Both the position numbers and the translations under genes were made by a program. A stretch of DNA of 64,000 bases, from NCBI GenBank assembly GCA_900078375.1, contig FLQS01000078.1, positions 64,759 through 128,758 on the forward strand, read 5' to 3'. How positions within the stretch are numbered: position 1 is the stretch's first letter; every line of letters starts with the position of its first letter. This DNA is from an uncultured Mycobacterium sp. Lineage in GTDB: Bacteria; Actinomycetota; Actinomycetes; Mycobacteriales; Mycobacteriaceae. Below, piece after piece: positions 33,882 to 42,730 of the stretch. The notes beneath the pieces are model-generated. The model saw nothing but the letters and a program-made list of their open reading frames with translations. It searched no databases and was not told where the DNA came from.

Positions 33882-36838
33882 GCGACCACACCACGCGTCC
33901 ATTCATCCCCCGCACGATCCGGGTGGCCGCGGTACCGATCATCCTGATCTGGGTGGCAATCACCGCCGCGCTCAATCTGTTGCTGCCGCAAGTCGAAACG
34001 GTCGGCAAACACAATGCCGTCTCGATGTCGCCGCAGGACGCGCCTTCGGTCATCGCCGCCAAGAAGATGGGCACGAAGTTCCAAGAATCCACGTCGGACA
34101 GCATTGCGATGGTCGTGCTGGTTGGCGACGAAAAACTCGGCGACCCGGCACACCAGTACTACGACACCGTGATCGGGAAGTTCGAGCGGGACAGCAAACA
34201 CGTCCAGCACGTCCACAATTTCTGGGGTGATCTGATCACCGCTGCCGGCGTCCAGAGCAGCGACGGCAAAGCCGCCTACGTCCAACTCAATCTCGCGGGT
34301 GACCAGGGCAGCACCCAGGGCAACGAATCGGTGGCGGCAGTGCGCGACATCGTCCATGACACACCGCCACCGCCCGGCCTGAAGGTCTACGTCACCGGGC
34401 CTGCCCCGCTGACGACGGACACCCTCGACAGCGGCGACAAGAGCATGATCAAGATGACAGTGGTCACCATGATCGTCATTACGATCATGCTGCTGCTCGT
34501 CTACCGCTCGATCAGCACCGTGCTGCTGATCTTGGCCATCGTCGGCATCGAGATGGGGTCCGCGCGCGGCGCGGTGGCCCTGCTCGGGCACTTCCGACTG
34601 ATCGACTTCTCGACGTTCTCCGTGCCGTTGCTGACAGCACTGGCAATCGCCGCGGGCACGGATTATGCGATCTTCCTCATCGGCCGCTACCAGGAGGCCC
34701 GCCAGAACGGCGAAGACCCGGAATCCGCGTACTACATCGCATTCCACGGCGTCGGTCACGTGATCCTCGGTTCGGGATTGACCATCGCCGGAGCCGTGCT
34801 GTGTCTGCGGTTGACGCGCCTGGCGTACTTCAAATCGTTGGCGTATCCGTCGGCGATCGGGTTGATCGTCGTCGTCGCCGCAGCGCTCACCGTGGTGCCC
34901 GCCATCATGGTGGTGGCCACTCGGTTCGGCCTGTGGGAGCCGAAGCGCGCGATGAAGACCAAGGGATGGCGGCGGATCGGCACCGCCGCGGTGCGCTGGC
35001 CCAAGCCGATCCTCGCCGCCGCGACCGCCGTCATCCTTCTCGGCATCCTCGCCATGGTCGGCTATAAGACAAGCTATAACGATCGCTTCTACGTGCCTGC
35101 CGACGTCCCGGCGAACGTCGGATACACCGCGGCCGAAAAGCACTTCAGCCCAGCACGACTGAACCCGGACATCATGATGATCGAATCAGATCACGACATG
35201 CGCAACCCCACCGACATGATCGTGCTGGACAGGATCGCCAAGGCGCTGTTCCGCATCCGGGGGCTGGCCATGGTGCAGAGCATCACCCGCCCCTTGGGCT
35301 CGCCGATCGCACACAGTTCGATCCCGTATCAGGTCAGCATGCAGTCGGTTCCGATCACCCAGAACCTGCAGTTCCTCGAACAGCGAGTCGGCGACATCAG
35401 CAAGATGTCGGATGATCTCGGCGGAATGATCGCGTCCATGACCGAGATGCAGAACCTGATGAGCCGGTTCTCCGATGCGATGCACCGCACGGTTGACAAC
35501 GCTCACGGAACCGTCGACACCGCCCACCAAACGGTCGACGACCTGAACACCATGAAGGCGTCGGTGGACCAGATGCGCGATCACCTGGCCGATTTCGACG
35601 ACGCGGTGCGACCCTTCCGCAACTACTTCTACTGGGAACAGCACTGTTTCAACATCACGGCCTGCTGGGGAATCCGGTCGGCATTCGACGCCGTCGATGG
35701 CGTCGACGCCCTCAGCGGAAACATGGCCACCGTGGTCGGTGATATGGACGCGATGGTGCGGGGCATGGACGGAGTGGTGAACGGCATGGACGAGATGGAC
35801 GCGCTGGCCCCGCGGCTGGTCGCGCAGTTCGGGCCCATCATCGCGACGGCCACCACGATGCAGCAGACCCTGCAGACCATCCACAGCAGTTTCGGCGGCC
35901 TCATCAACCAGATGCAGCAGATGACCGACACCGCGACCGCCATGGGCGAGGCCTTCGACGCGTCCAAGAGCGACGACTACTTCTACCTGCCGCCGGAAGT
36001 CTTCGCCAATCCCGACTTCCAAAAGGGGCTGAAACTGTTCCTGTCACCCGACGGCAAGGCGGCGCGCCTCATCATCACTCACGATGTCGATCCGGCGACC
36101 GAGGAAGGCATCTCGACCGTCGACGAGGAGGTCGTTGCGGCACACGAGGCGGTCAAGGGGACGTCCCTGGCCACCGCGAAGGTGTACCTGGCCGGCACCG
36201 CGGCAACCTACCGCGACATCCAGTCGGGCGCGAAGTACGACACCATGATCGCGGCGTTCGCCGCCCTGACGCTGATCTTCCTGGTCATGCTCGTCATCAC
36301 CCGGGCTTTCATCGCCTCCCTGGTGATCGTCGGCACCATCGTGTTGTCGCTGGGCGCCGCGTTCGGTATCTCGGTGTTGGTCTGGGAACGCATCGCCGGG
36401 GTCGAACTGAACTGGATCGTGCTCGCCTTTGCGGTGATCATCCTGATGGCCGTCGGCAGCGACTACAACCTGCTCCTCGTCTCCCGCTTCAAGGAGGAGA
36501 TCGGTGCCGGCATCAACACCGGGATCATCCGTTCGATGGGCAGCACCGGCAGCGTGGTGACCGCCGCCGGCCTCGTGTTCGCCTTCACCATGGGATCCAT
36601 GGTCTCCGGCGACCTGCTCAACGTCGGCCAGGGTGGTGCCACCATCGGAATCGGGTTGCTCGTCGACACGCTGATAGTGCGGTCGTTGATGACCCCGTCC
36701 ATCGCGGCACTTCTCGGTCCATGGTTCTGGTGGCCGCTGAAGGTGCGTTCCCGTCCCGTCTATCAGGCGCGGAGTCCACACACCACGGAAGCTCCGCCGC
36801 CATTGGAGGGTGATGCCGTTTCTCCCGGAGGCGGCTGA
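33878..36838 (+). CDS. mmpL: MmpL-family RND transporter
   Basis: The 986-residue RND-type exporter has an N-terminal helix, a porter domain, a helix bundle, a large second porter loop rich in predicted coiled-coil (about 490-640) and a second bundle. The two proton-relay pairs are present: Asp262-Tyr263 in GTDYAIFLIGRY and Asp862-Tyr863 in GSDYNLLLVSRF. MmpS/MmpL pairs export lipids, siderophores or drugs; the MmpS4/5-MmpL4/5 type with the long coiled-coil loop is the closest architecture. The cargo is unknown. Sharing the sulfur-type operator is unexpected. Confidence 0.93.
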   Translation: MSDHTTRPFIPRTIRVAAVPIILIWVAITAALNLLLPQVETVGKHNAVSMSPQDAPSVIAAKKMGTKFQESTSDSIAMVVLVGDEKLGDPAHQYYDTVIGKFERDSKHVQHVHNFWGDLITAAGVQSSDGKAAYVQLNLAGDQGSTQGNESVAAVRDIVHDTPPPPGLKVYVTGPAPLTTDTLDSGDKSMIKMTVVTMIVITIMLLLVYRSISTVLLILAIVGIEMGSARGAVALLGHFRLIDFSTFSVPLLTALAIAAGTDYAIFLIGRYQEARQNGEDPESAYYIAFHGVGHVILGSGLTIAGAVLCLRLTRLAYFKSLAYPSAIGLIVVVAAALTVVPAIMVVATRFGLWEPKRAMKTKGWRRIGTAAVRWPKPILAAATAVILLGILAMVGYKTSYNDRFYVPADVPANVGYTAAEKHFSPARLNPDIMMIESDHDMRNPTDMIVLDRIAKALFRIRGLAMVQSITRPLGSPIAHSSIPYQVSMQSVPITQNLQFLEQRVGDISKMSDDLGGMIASMTEMQNLMSRFSDAMHRTVDNAHGTVDTAHQTVDDLNTMKASVDQMRDHLADFDDAVRPFRNYFYWEQHCFNITACWGIRSAFDAVDGVDALSGNMATVVGDMDAMVRGMDGVVNGMDEMDALAPRLVAQFGPIIATATTMQQTLQTIHSSFGGLINQMQQMTDTATAMGEAFDASKSDDYFYLPPEVFANPDFQKGLKLFLSPDGKAARLIITHDVDPATEEGISTVDEEVVAAHEAVKGTSLATAKVYLAGTAATYRDIQSGAKYDTMIAAFAALTLIFLVMLVITRAFIASLVIVGTIVLSLGAAFGISVLVWERIAGVELNWIVLAFAVIILMAVGSDYNLLLVSRFKEEIGAGINTGIIRSMGSTGSVVTAAGLVFAFTMGSMVSGDLLNVGQGGATIGIGLLVDTLIVRSLMTPSIAALLGPWFWWPLKVRSRPVYQARSPHTTEAPPPLEGDAVSPGGG

Positions 36839-36910
36839 CAGGGGCCAGCTTTGGCGCCTCGACGCCTGTGACCGACCAGACAGTCCCGTTCGCCTTCGAT
36901 CACCGGCACG

Positions 36911-36926
36911 ATACCCCTAGGGGTAT
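36911..36926. promoter_or_regulatory. CstR/CsoR-type operator 6 (rhodanese promoter)
   Basis: ATACCCCTAGGGGTAT is a perfect palindrome 40 bp upstream of the rhodanese start. TATGCT, a -10-like hexamer, begins at its right edge, the same geometry as operator 5. Confidence 0.78.
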
Positions 36927-36965
36927 ATGCTGGACGGTAAGAGCGATCCGAGTGAAAGGTGATGC

Positions 36966-37301
36966 GTGATGGATGTATTGGAAGTCGACCCGACGGGTGC
37001 GATGGCGCTCGTCGACAAGTCCGGCGCCATCCTGCTCGACGTTCGCGAGGACGACGAGTGGACCGCTGGACATGCTCCCGGCGCCGTTCATGTGCGACTC
37101 GGCGACTTGGACGCGGGCGCCTTCGAGACCGCCGCGCCGATCGTGGCGGTGTGCCGGTCGGGAGGTCGATCCGGTTTGGCGGCGACCCAACTCGCGGCAG
37201 CCGGACTGACCGTTTACAACCTGATCGGGGGCATGGGCGCCTGGCAGCGCAGCGGGCAGCCGGTGATTCGCGACGACGGCGCGGCCGGTACGGTCATCTG
37301 A
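36966..37301 (+). CDS. Single-domain rhodanese sulfurtransferase
   Basis: The 111-residue protein is one rhodanese domain with LLDVREDDEWTAGHAPGAVHV and the active loop VCRSGGRS, so the catalytic Cys is kept. It would move sulfane sulfur between thiols. GTG at 36966 follows AAAGG at good spacing; ATG at 36969 is equally possible. It has its own operator and is monocistronic, but belongs functionally with the persulfide operon 4 kb away. Confidence 0.9.
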   Translation: MMDVLEVDPTGAMALVDKSGAILLDVREDDEWTAGHAPGAVHVRLGDLDAGAFETAAPIVAVCRSGGRSGLAATQLAAAGLTVYNLIGGMGAWQRSGQPVIRDDGAAGTVI

Positions 37302-37345
37302 TCGACAAACGGCCCAGGCACCAGACTGCCGTAAGCCGTTCAGGC

Positions 37346-37966
37346 TCAACCGAAGACATGTTCGACGAATGCCTCCGCGCCCTGTTTCCAGGCAACGATG
37401 AAGTTGCCGACATCATCGCGGCTGATGGCCAGACCGGGGCAAAACCAGTCCCCGCCGTCCTCGGTGAAGAAATGCGGTGAACCGACCACGCCACGGGCTC
37501 GGCCCTCGTCCCAATCAGCTTGGACCGCAACGGATGTGGCCTCCGCGTCGAGAGGTTCGAGGCCGAAGCGACCCGCGATGGGATCGATGACCTCGGGTCG
37601 GCCGATATCAAGCCCCTCTTCGAAAAGCGCATTGCGCAGCGCTAAGCCGACCTCTTCGACCAACACGGGATCACCGGCGCGGTCGGCAGCAGCGGCCAGT
37701 GCATAAGCGGTCATCGACGTTTTCGGGAAAGTATCGACGGAGAAACCCCCGAACAGGTCGGGACGCACCGACGCCCGAAGCGCCGCAATCTCGGCACCGA
37801 CATGGTGGCGGTCAAGCGGGCTGCCGTTGATCAGCTCGAGGGGCCACGCCCGGATGCGCAGGCGCGGTTCGGTGAGGCCGCGCTCGCTGCGCCGGTCGAT
37901 CAGTGTCCGCAGCCCGACGTGGGTGAACGGACACAGGATGTCGGCAAAGACCTCGACGGAGCGCAT
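37346..37966 (-). CDS. DsbA/FrnE-like thioredoxin-fold protein
   Basis: The 206-residue protein has the DsbA fold of the FrnE/2-hydroxychromene isomerase group: FADILCPFTHVG near the N-terminus, the helical insert, and GVVGSPHFF carrying the cis-Pro. Only the first cysteine (Cys12) of the usual CxxC is present; the second position is Thr15, so it cannot form the normal redox disulfide. A role in thiol chemistry is likely given the neighbours. The ATG at 37966 gives the family length; the longer frame crosses the AhpD-like gene. Confidence 0.82.
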   Translation of the reverse strand: MRSVEVFADILCPFTHVGLRTLIDRRSERGLTEPRLRIRAWPLELINGSPLDRHHVGAEIAALRASVRPDLFGGFSVDTFPKTSMTAYALAAAADRAGDPVLVEEVGLALRNALFEEGLDIGRPEVIDPIAGRFGLEPLDAEATSVAVQADWDEGRARGVVGSPHFFTEDGGDWFCPGLAISRDDVGNFIVAWKQGAEAFVEHVFG

Positions 37967-38004
37967 GGCGGCGACAGTACCGGTCGGCTGTCGAACCGTC
38001 GATG

Positions 38005-38373
38005 TCACGACGACTGACGTCCGGCGGCGTCGGCGAACTCGCAGAACGCCGTGTAGGCACGCGCGCCGTAGATCGTTGCCGGGCCACCGTGCATCATGAT
38101 GCTGACACCGATGACCTCGGCCGCCTCCTGCTTGGTGGCACCCGCGCGGACTGCACCGCGCGCGTGGGAGGCGATGCATCCGTCGCAGCCTTGGACGACT
38201 CCGATCACCATCGCGATCAGTTCCTTCATCTTGGCCTCGACCGCACCGGTGCCCATCGCGGCCCGGCTCAGCGCACCGAACCCCTCGTATACCTCGGGAA
38301 TCATCTGCCGCAGGGCTCGATGCTGCGGGTTCAGCTCGGCGAGCACGTCGGAATGGTGATCGTGGTCTGTCAT
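38005..38373 (-). CDS. Carboxymuconolactone decarboxylase/AhpD-like protein
   Basis: The 122-residue protein of the AhpD fold shows the redox motif CDGCIASHARGA (Cys63, Cys66, His70), the peroxidase-type signature rather than that of a true decarboxylase. It probably acts as a thiol peroxidase or reductant in the same stress setting as the adjacent DsbA-like and sulfur genes. The gap to the DsbA-like gene is 38 bp. Confidence 0.87.
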   Translation of the reverse strand: MTDHDHHSDVLAELNPQHRALRQMIPEVYEGFGALSRAAMGTGAVEAKMKELIAMVIGVVQGCDGCIASHARGAVRAGATKQEAAEVIGVSIMMHGGPATIYGARAYTAFCEFADAAGRQSS

Positions 38374-38607
38374 CGCCCAAACATATGCCGCGAAAATGCC
38401 AAGCAGCAGAGACTTTCGACCCTGGTGTGGTCCGATATTGTTGCCCTAGTTGGGCCCAAAGACAGCGCAGGTCCATTCGTGCGAGCCGAACCGCATGCGA
38501 ACGGCCTTGCCCGCGTGCTGTTCCCGTAGTAAATGCGCGCTTGCCTCGAACCGCTGCGTCATGTTTCTCCGAACGGCGGACGTCGAGTGAGCGGATCCCT
38601 CAGCGGC

Positions 38608-40131
38608 TCAGGTCACGTGCTCGTCGCTCTGTTGGCCAAGGCCGAAGACCCGCACCGAAGCCAACTTTCCTTTCAGGACGTGCAATCCGCGATCGACCAG
38701 CGTGGGTGGTTGTGACGCCAAGGCTTCCACGCACTGTTGGGTGAGCAAGATCGGGTCGCCGGTGGTCTTGGTGAGTTGCTCGACGCGAGCCGCTACGTTG
38801 ACGTTGTCGCCAATGAGGGTGAACTCGAGCTTGCCGCCGCCGCCGATGGTTCCGGCGATCACCACTCCGGTGTTGATCCCGATGCCGATGCGAAGATCCT
38901 GGCCGAATCGCTCGACCACGAGGTGGTGAATCCTAACGGCGGCTCGCAGTGCGGCATCAGCGTGATCGGCAAGGTTGTTCGGTGCACCGAACACTGCCAA
39001 CGCACCGTCGCCGAGGAATTTGTTCACGTGCCCTCCGGCGTCCACGACGGCGGGCACCACGATCTCGAACAGAGTGTTGAGGCGGGCGACGGTGTCTTCG
39101 GCGGTGTGGGCCTCGGCGTATGGGGTGAAGTCGCGGATGTCGATGAACACCACCGTCACCTCCCTGCGCTCACCGGTGAACACATCGTCACCTTGCTTCA
39201 GCAGGCGTGCAGCCAGAGCGGGGTCAACGTAGGTACCGAAGGCCGCCTGTAGTCGTTGCCGCTCGGCCAGCCCGGCCTGCATGCGGTTGAATGAGGCTGC
39301 GAGCACCCCGAGGTCGTCGTCCTGGACCACCGGCAGACGTTGGCTGTAGTCGCCCGCTCCGACCCGGTCAGTTGCTTCGGTGAGGTCACGAATGGGCCGA
39401 AAAGTCGGCGAGAAGATCGCACCGACGGTGATCGGTACCCCGATGGCAAGCGTCAGCGCACTCGCGATCACAACGGCGAGCACTGGGCCGTCCGTGCCTC
39501 GATCCAGTGCCAAAGCCACCATCGCGGCTAAAGCCGAGAACGTGAAAATGGAGCCCCCGATCGACAGGCCCAGCCACCCCGCAAAGGTCGGGCGGGGCCG
39601 AGGCAGGGCGTCGCCGATCCCCGAACCTCCAGCGAGAGCGGCCCGGACTGGCCGTAATGCCCCTTCCCCCATGTTGTGCACACCGATTAGGGCCGTCGAG
39701 ATTCCCGCCGCGACACCAAGGACGCCGTACTCCACGAGCCGCGACGCGCTCGCTCCGGTGATCGCAGCGATAACGGTTAACAGCACTAGGACCGAAGCCG
39801 GTACCACCACCATCGCTCTAACGGCATTAGCACGAGCCCAGGCATACGTATCCTCGAGCGCCATCGCGCGATCAACGTTGTGGCCAGCCGCCCACTGTTC
39901 TGCGCGACGAAACTGGTGACTACCGTGAACGCTGCTCAAGAGCGACATACTCAGCGCAACGACCACGGCCACAACGGACGCTGCCCCGTAGCTGCTGGAT
40001 TTCTCAACGGCGAGCACAATCCACGACCAAATTAGGTAGACCGGCAGCGCCGAGGCGAACCCAAATAGCGTGATCACCCACAAGTACCTCGGCCCGTACC
40101 GATCCCACGCCCACTGCCAGATGCGGTCCAT
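38608..40131 (-). CDS. Membrane-bound class III adenylate cyclase with HAMP domain
   Basis: The 507-residue protein has six hydrophobic helices (about 17-41, 48-66, 107-127, 133-152, 186-209, 216-240), a HAMP linker (241-293) and a class III cyclase domain (about 320-500). The catalytic set is complete: metal Asp331 and Asp375, Lys371, and Asn445/Arg449. It makes cAMP from ATP, possibly in response to a membrane signal. The architecture is that of several M. tuberculosis cyclases. A CRP-type site is at 2470, but there is no direct link. Confidence 0.92.
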   Translation of the reverse strand: MDRIWQWAWDRYGPRYLWVITLFGFASALPVYLIWSWIVLAVEKSSSYGAASVVAVVVALSMSLLSSVHGSHQFRRAEQWAAGHNVDRAMALEDTYAWARANAVRAMVVVPASVLVLLTVIAAITGASASRLVEYGVLGVAAGISTALIGVHNMGEGALRPVRAALAGGSGIGDALPRPRPTFAGWLGLSIGGSIFTFSALAAMVALALDRGTDGPVLAVVIASALTLAIGVPITVGAIFSPTFRPIRDLTEATDRVGAGDYSQRLPVVQDDDLGVLAASFNRMQAGLAERQRLQAAFGTYVDPALAARLLKQGDDVFTGERREVTVVFIDIRDFTPYAEAHTAEDTVARLNTLFEIVVPAVVDAGGHVNKFLGDGALAVFGAPNNLADHADAALRAAVRIHHLVVERFGQDLRIGIGINTGVVIAGTIGGGGKLEFTLIGDNVNVAARVEQLTKTTGDPILLTQQCVEALASQPPTLVDRGLHVLKGKLASVRVFGLGQQSDEHVT

Positions 40132-40191
40132 GGCGCGACACTAGACGCCAACCACACGCACCCGCAGGGCTGCGGCCCAGATGCTGAACGA

Positions 40192-40236
40192 GGCACTTAC
40201 TGCGGACCGAGTGCGGACCCTGTCGCGATAAGTGCC
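40192..40236. repeat. Inverted repeat with internal direct repeat after the glutamine synthetase gene
   Basis: GGCACTTA (40192-40199) and TAAGTGCC (40229-40236) can pair across 29 bases that contain TGCGGACC twice (40201-40208 and 40212-40219). It lies between the glutamine synthetase stop and the cyclase start, so it may be a terminator or an operator. Confidence 0.45.
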
Positions 40237-40251
40237 CCGTCGTCAGCCAAC

Positions 40252-42426
40252 TCAGAGGATGTAGAGCATCTCCTGGTAGGTCGGCAGCGGCCAGAGGTCG
40301 TCAGCGACAACGCCTTCCAGGGTGTCGGCGGCCGAGCGCACCGCATCCATCAAGGGCAGCAGGCTGGCCGCGTGCTCGGCCTCCTCCTTGCCGGTGTCGC
40401 CGCCGTGCGCACCCAGCGCCGACTTGAGCGCTGCCAGCGCCCCGGTCAGCTCCGAAATCGGCGAGGAGACGATCTCGAGCAGCGTCGTATCCGCATCCAT
40501 CCCGGCCGCCTTCAGCGCCGCGACGTTCTGCGCCAGCTCGGTCTGGTAGCGAACGGCAGCCGGCAGGATCACCGTCGACCCGATCTCCAGCGTCAGCTTG
40601 GCCTCGACGTTGACGGTCCGGGCGTAGGTCTCGTAGCGGACCTCTTCACGGCTGTGCAACTCGCGCGAGTTGAAGACGCCGTACTTCTCGAAGACCTCGA
40701 TCGCCTCCGGCGTCACCAGCTGCGGGATGGAATCGAGCGTCGTCTTGAGGTTCGGCAGGCCACGCTCGGCCGCCTCGATCTGCCAGTTATCCGAATAGCC
40801 GTCACCGTTGAACACGACGGCACCGTGCTCGGTGATGATCTCGGTCAGCAGCTTCTGCACCGCGGAGTCGAAGTCCTCACCGCCGGCGACAGCCGCCTCC
40901 AGCACGTTGGCCATGTAGTCGAGTGAGTCGGCCATGATCGTGTTGAGGATGATCATCGGCACGTTGATCGTCTGGCCCGAGCCGGGCGCGCGGAACTCGA
41001 AGCGGTTGCCGGTGAACGCAAACGGGCTGGTGCGGTTGCGGTCGCCCGGATCGGTCGGCAGCTCGGGCAGTGTGTCGACACCGATGATCATGGTGCCCTT
41101 GCCCTTTGACGACGTGGCCGCACCCTTGGCGATCTGCTCGAACACATCGGCCAGCTGATCGCCGAGGAAGATCGAGATGATGGCCGGCGGGGCCTCGTTG
41201 GCACCGAGACGGTGGTCGTTGGTGGCCGAGGCCACCGAGACCCGCAGCAAGCCGGCGAACTTGTGCACGGCCCGGATGACCGCCGCGCAGAACACCAGGA
41301 ATTGGGCGTTCTCGTGCGGAGTGTCACCCGGTACCAACAGGCTGCCGAACTGGGCGTTGCCCAGCGAGAAGTTGACGTGCTTGCCCGATCCGTTGACGCC
41401 GGCGAACGGCTTCTCGTGGAACAGGCATTCCATGCCGTGTTTCTTGGCGATGTTGCGGAACGTCGTCATCAACAGCTGCTGATGGTCGGCGGCGATATTG
41501 GCCCGCTCGAACATCGGGGCAATCTCGAACTGCCCCGGCGCGACTTCGTTGTGCCGGGTCTTGGCCGGGATACCGAGCTTGAACAGCTCACGCTCGGTGT
41601 CCATCATGAAGCCCAGCACCCGATCGGGGATGGCGCCGAAGTAATGGTCGTCGAACTCCTGACCCTTGGGCGGCTTCGCACCGAACAGCGTGCGGCCGGC
41701 GTTGATCAGGTCAGGGCGGGCGAGGAAGAAGTGCCGGTCGACCAGGAAGTACTCCTGCTCAGGCCCGCAGAACGACACGATGTGGTCGAAATCCTTGTGC
41801 CCGAACAGCTTCAGGATGCGCTCGGCCTGGGCGCCCATCGCCTGCTGGCTACGCAGCAGCGGCGTCTTGTAGTCCAGCGCCTCACCGGTCATCGAGACGA
41901 ACACCGTCGGGATGCACAGCGTGTTGCCGTTCGGGTTCTCCAGGATGTAGGCCGGGCTGGTGACGTCCCAACCGGTGTAACCGCGAGCCTCGAAGGTGCT
42001 GCGCAGTCCGCCGGACGGGAAGCTGGACGCGTCGGGCTCGCCCTGGATCAGGGTCTTGCCGGCGAACTCGGCGAGCGTAGTGCCGTCGCCAACCGGGTCG
42101 AGGAAGCTGTCGTGCTTCTCGGCGGTCAGGCCGGTCATCGGGTAGAAGACGTGTGCGTAGTGGGTCGCGCCTCTCGACAAGGCCCAGTCCTTCATTACCG
42201 AGGCGACGGCGTCGGCGACCGCCGGATCAAGCTTCGCGCCCTTGTCGATCGTCGCGACGACGGACTTGAAGACCGACTTCGGCAACCGCAACCGCATCTC
42301 GGCCAGGGTGAAGACATTGGCGCCGAAGATCTCGCCAGGCGCCTCGCCCGGATCGAAGCTGATGGGGGGAGGCTCGTAGGCCTCGACGTTGACGATTGCC
42401 TGGAGACGGGCCGCATTTCCGCTCAA
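40252..42426 (-). CDS. Type III glutamine synthetase
   Basis: This 724-residue protein is the large GSIII form of glutamine synthetase, making glutamine from glutamate, ammonia and ATP. It has the GSIII N-terminal domain (GANVFTLAEMRLRLP), the catalytic stretches HNEVAPGQFEIAP and EKPFAGVNGSGKHVNFSLGN, and the C-terminal helical region. TTG at 42426 has GAGGAA six bases upstream and yields MSGNAARLQAI; an ATG at 42474 without a ribosome site would add 16 residues. GSIII is additional to the usual GlnA1, and its role in mycobacteria is poorly known. Confidence 0.92.
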   Translation of the reverse strand: MSGNAARLQAIVNVEAYEPPPISFDPGEAPGEIFGANVFTLAEMRLRLPKSVFKSVVATIDKGAKLDPAVADAVASVMKDWALSRGATHYAHVFYPMTGLTAEKHDSFLDPVGDGTTLAEFAGKTLIQGEPDASSFPSGGLRSTFEARGYTGWDVTSPAYILENPNGNTLCIPTVFVSMTGEALDYKTPLLRSQQAMGAQAERILKLFGHKDFDHIVSFCGPEQEYFLVDRHFFLARPDLINAGRTLFGAKPPKGQEFDDHYFGAIPDRVLGFMMDTERELFKLGIPAKTRHNEVAPGQFEIAPMFERANIAADHQQLLMTTFRNIAKKHGMECLFHEKPFAGVNGSGKHVNFSLGNAQFGSLLVPGDTPHENAQFLVFCAAVIRAVHKFAGLLRVSVASATNDHRLGANEAPPAIISIFLGDQLADVFEQIAKGAATSSKGKGTMIIGVDTLPELPTDPGDRNRTSPFAFTGNRFEFRAPGSGQTINVPMIILNTIMADSLDYMANVLEAAVAGGEDFDSAVQKLLTEIITEHGAVVFNGDGYSDNWQIEAAERGLPNLKTTLDSIPQLVTPEAIEVFEKYGVFNSRELHSREEVRYETYARTVNVEAKLTLEIGSTVILPAAVRYQTELAQNVAALKAAGMDADTTLLEIVSSPISELTGALAALKSALGAHGGDTGKEEAEHAASLLPLMDAVRSAADTLEGVVADDLWPLPTYQEMLYIL

Positions 42427-42730
42427 CTGATTTTCCTCTTCCACCCAAGATGCCCACGTCTGATGTGCGGGCATGTGACCGGCCCACGTTAGGTCGCCTC
42501 CATGCCAAACTCGTTACGCCTGCGTCAACGCTGGAATGCGGCGCTGATCGGTAACAAATCCCCACAAACTCAAATTTGGCAAACAATCCTGAATTACTAA
42601 TCGGATATCTGCATGTTAATACATAAAAATGCAAAATAAATTTAACGTGCCGTTTCCGCCCAGCAAGGATGAATGAGTCGTATAACCAGAGTTACGGAGG
42701 TTTTAGATTCAAACTTTTTTGGGGGCACTC
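42427..42730. other. Intergenic divergent promoter region, AT-rich in the middle
   Basis: Between the glutamine synthetase gene (minus) and a secreted-protein gene (plus). The part from about 42575 to 42660 is distinctly AT-rich and probably carries promoters. I saw no convincing GlnR-type site or RNA structure. Confidence 0.5.

Noticed and set aside
42427..42474. ATG at 42474 as start of the type III glutamine synthetase
   Set aside because: No ribosome-binding site, and the extra 16 residues do not look like the family; the TTG at 42426 has GAGGAA at proper spacing.
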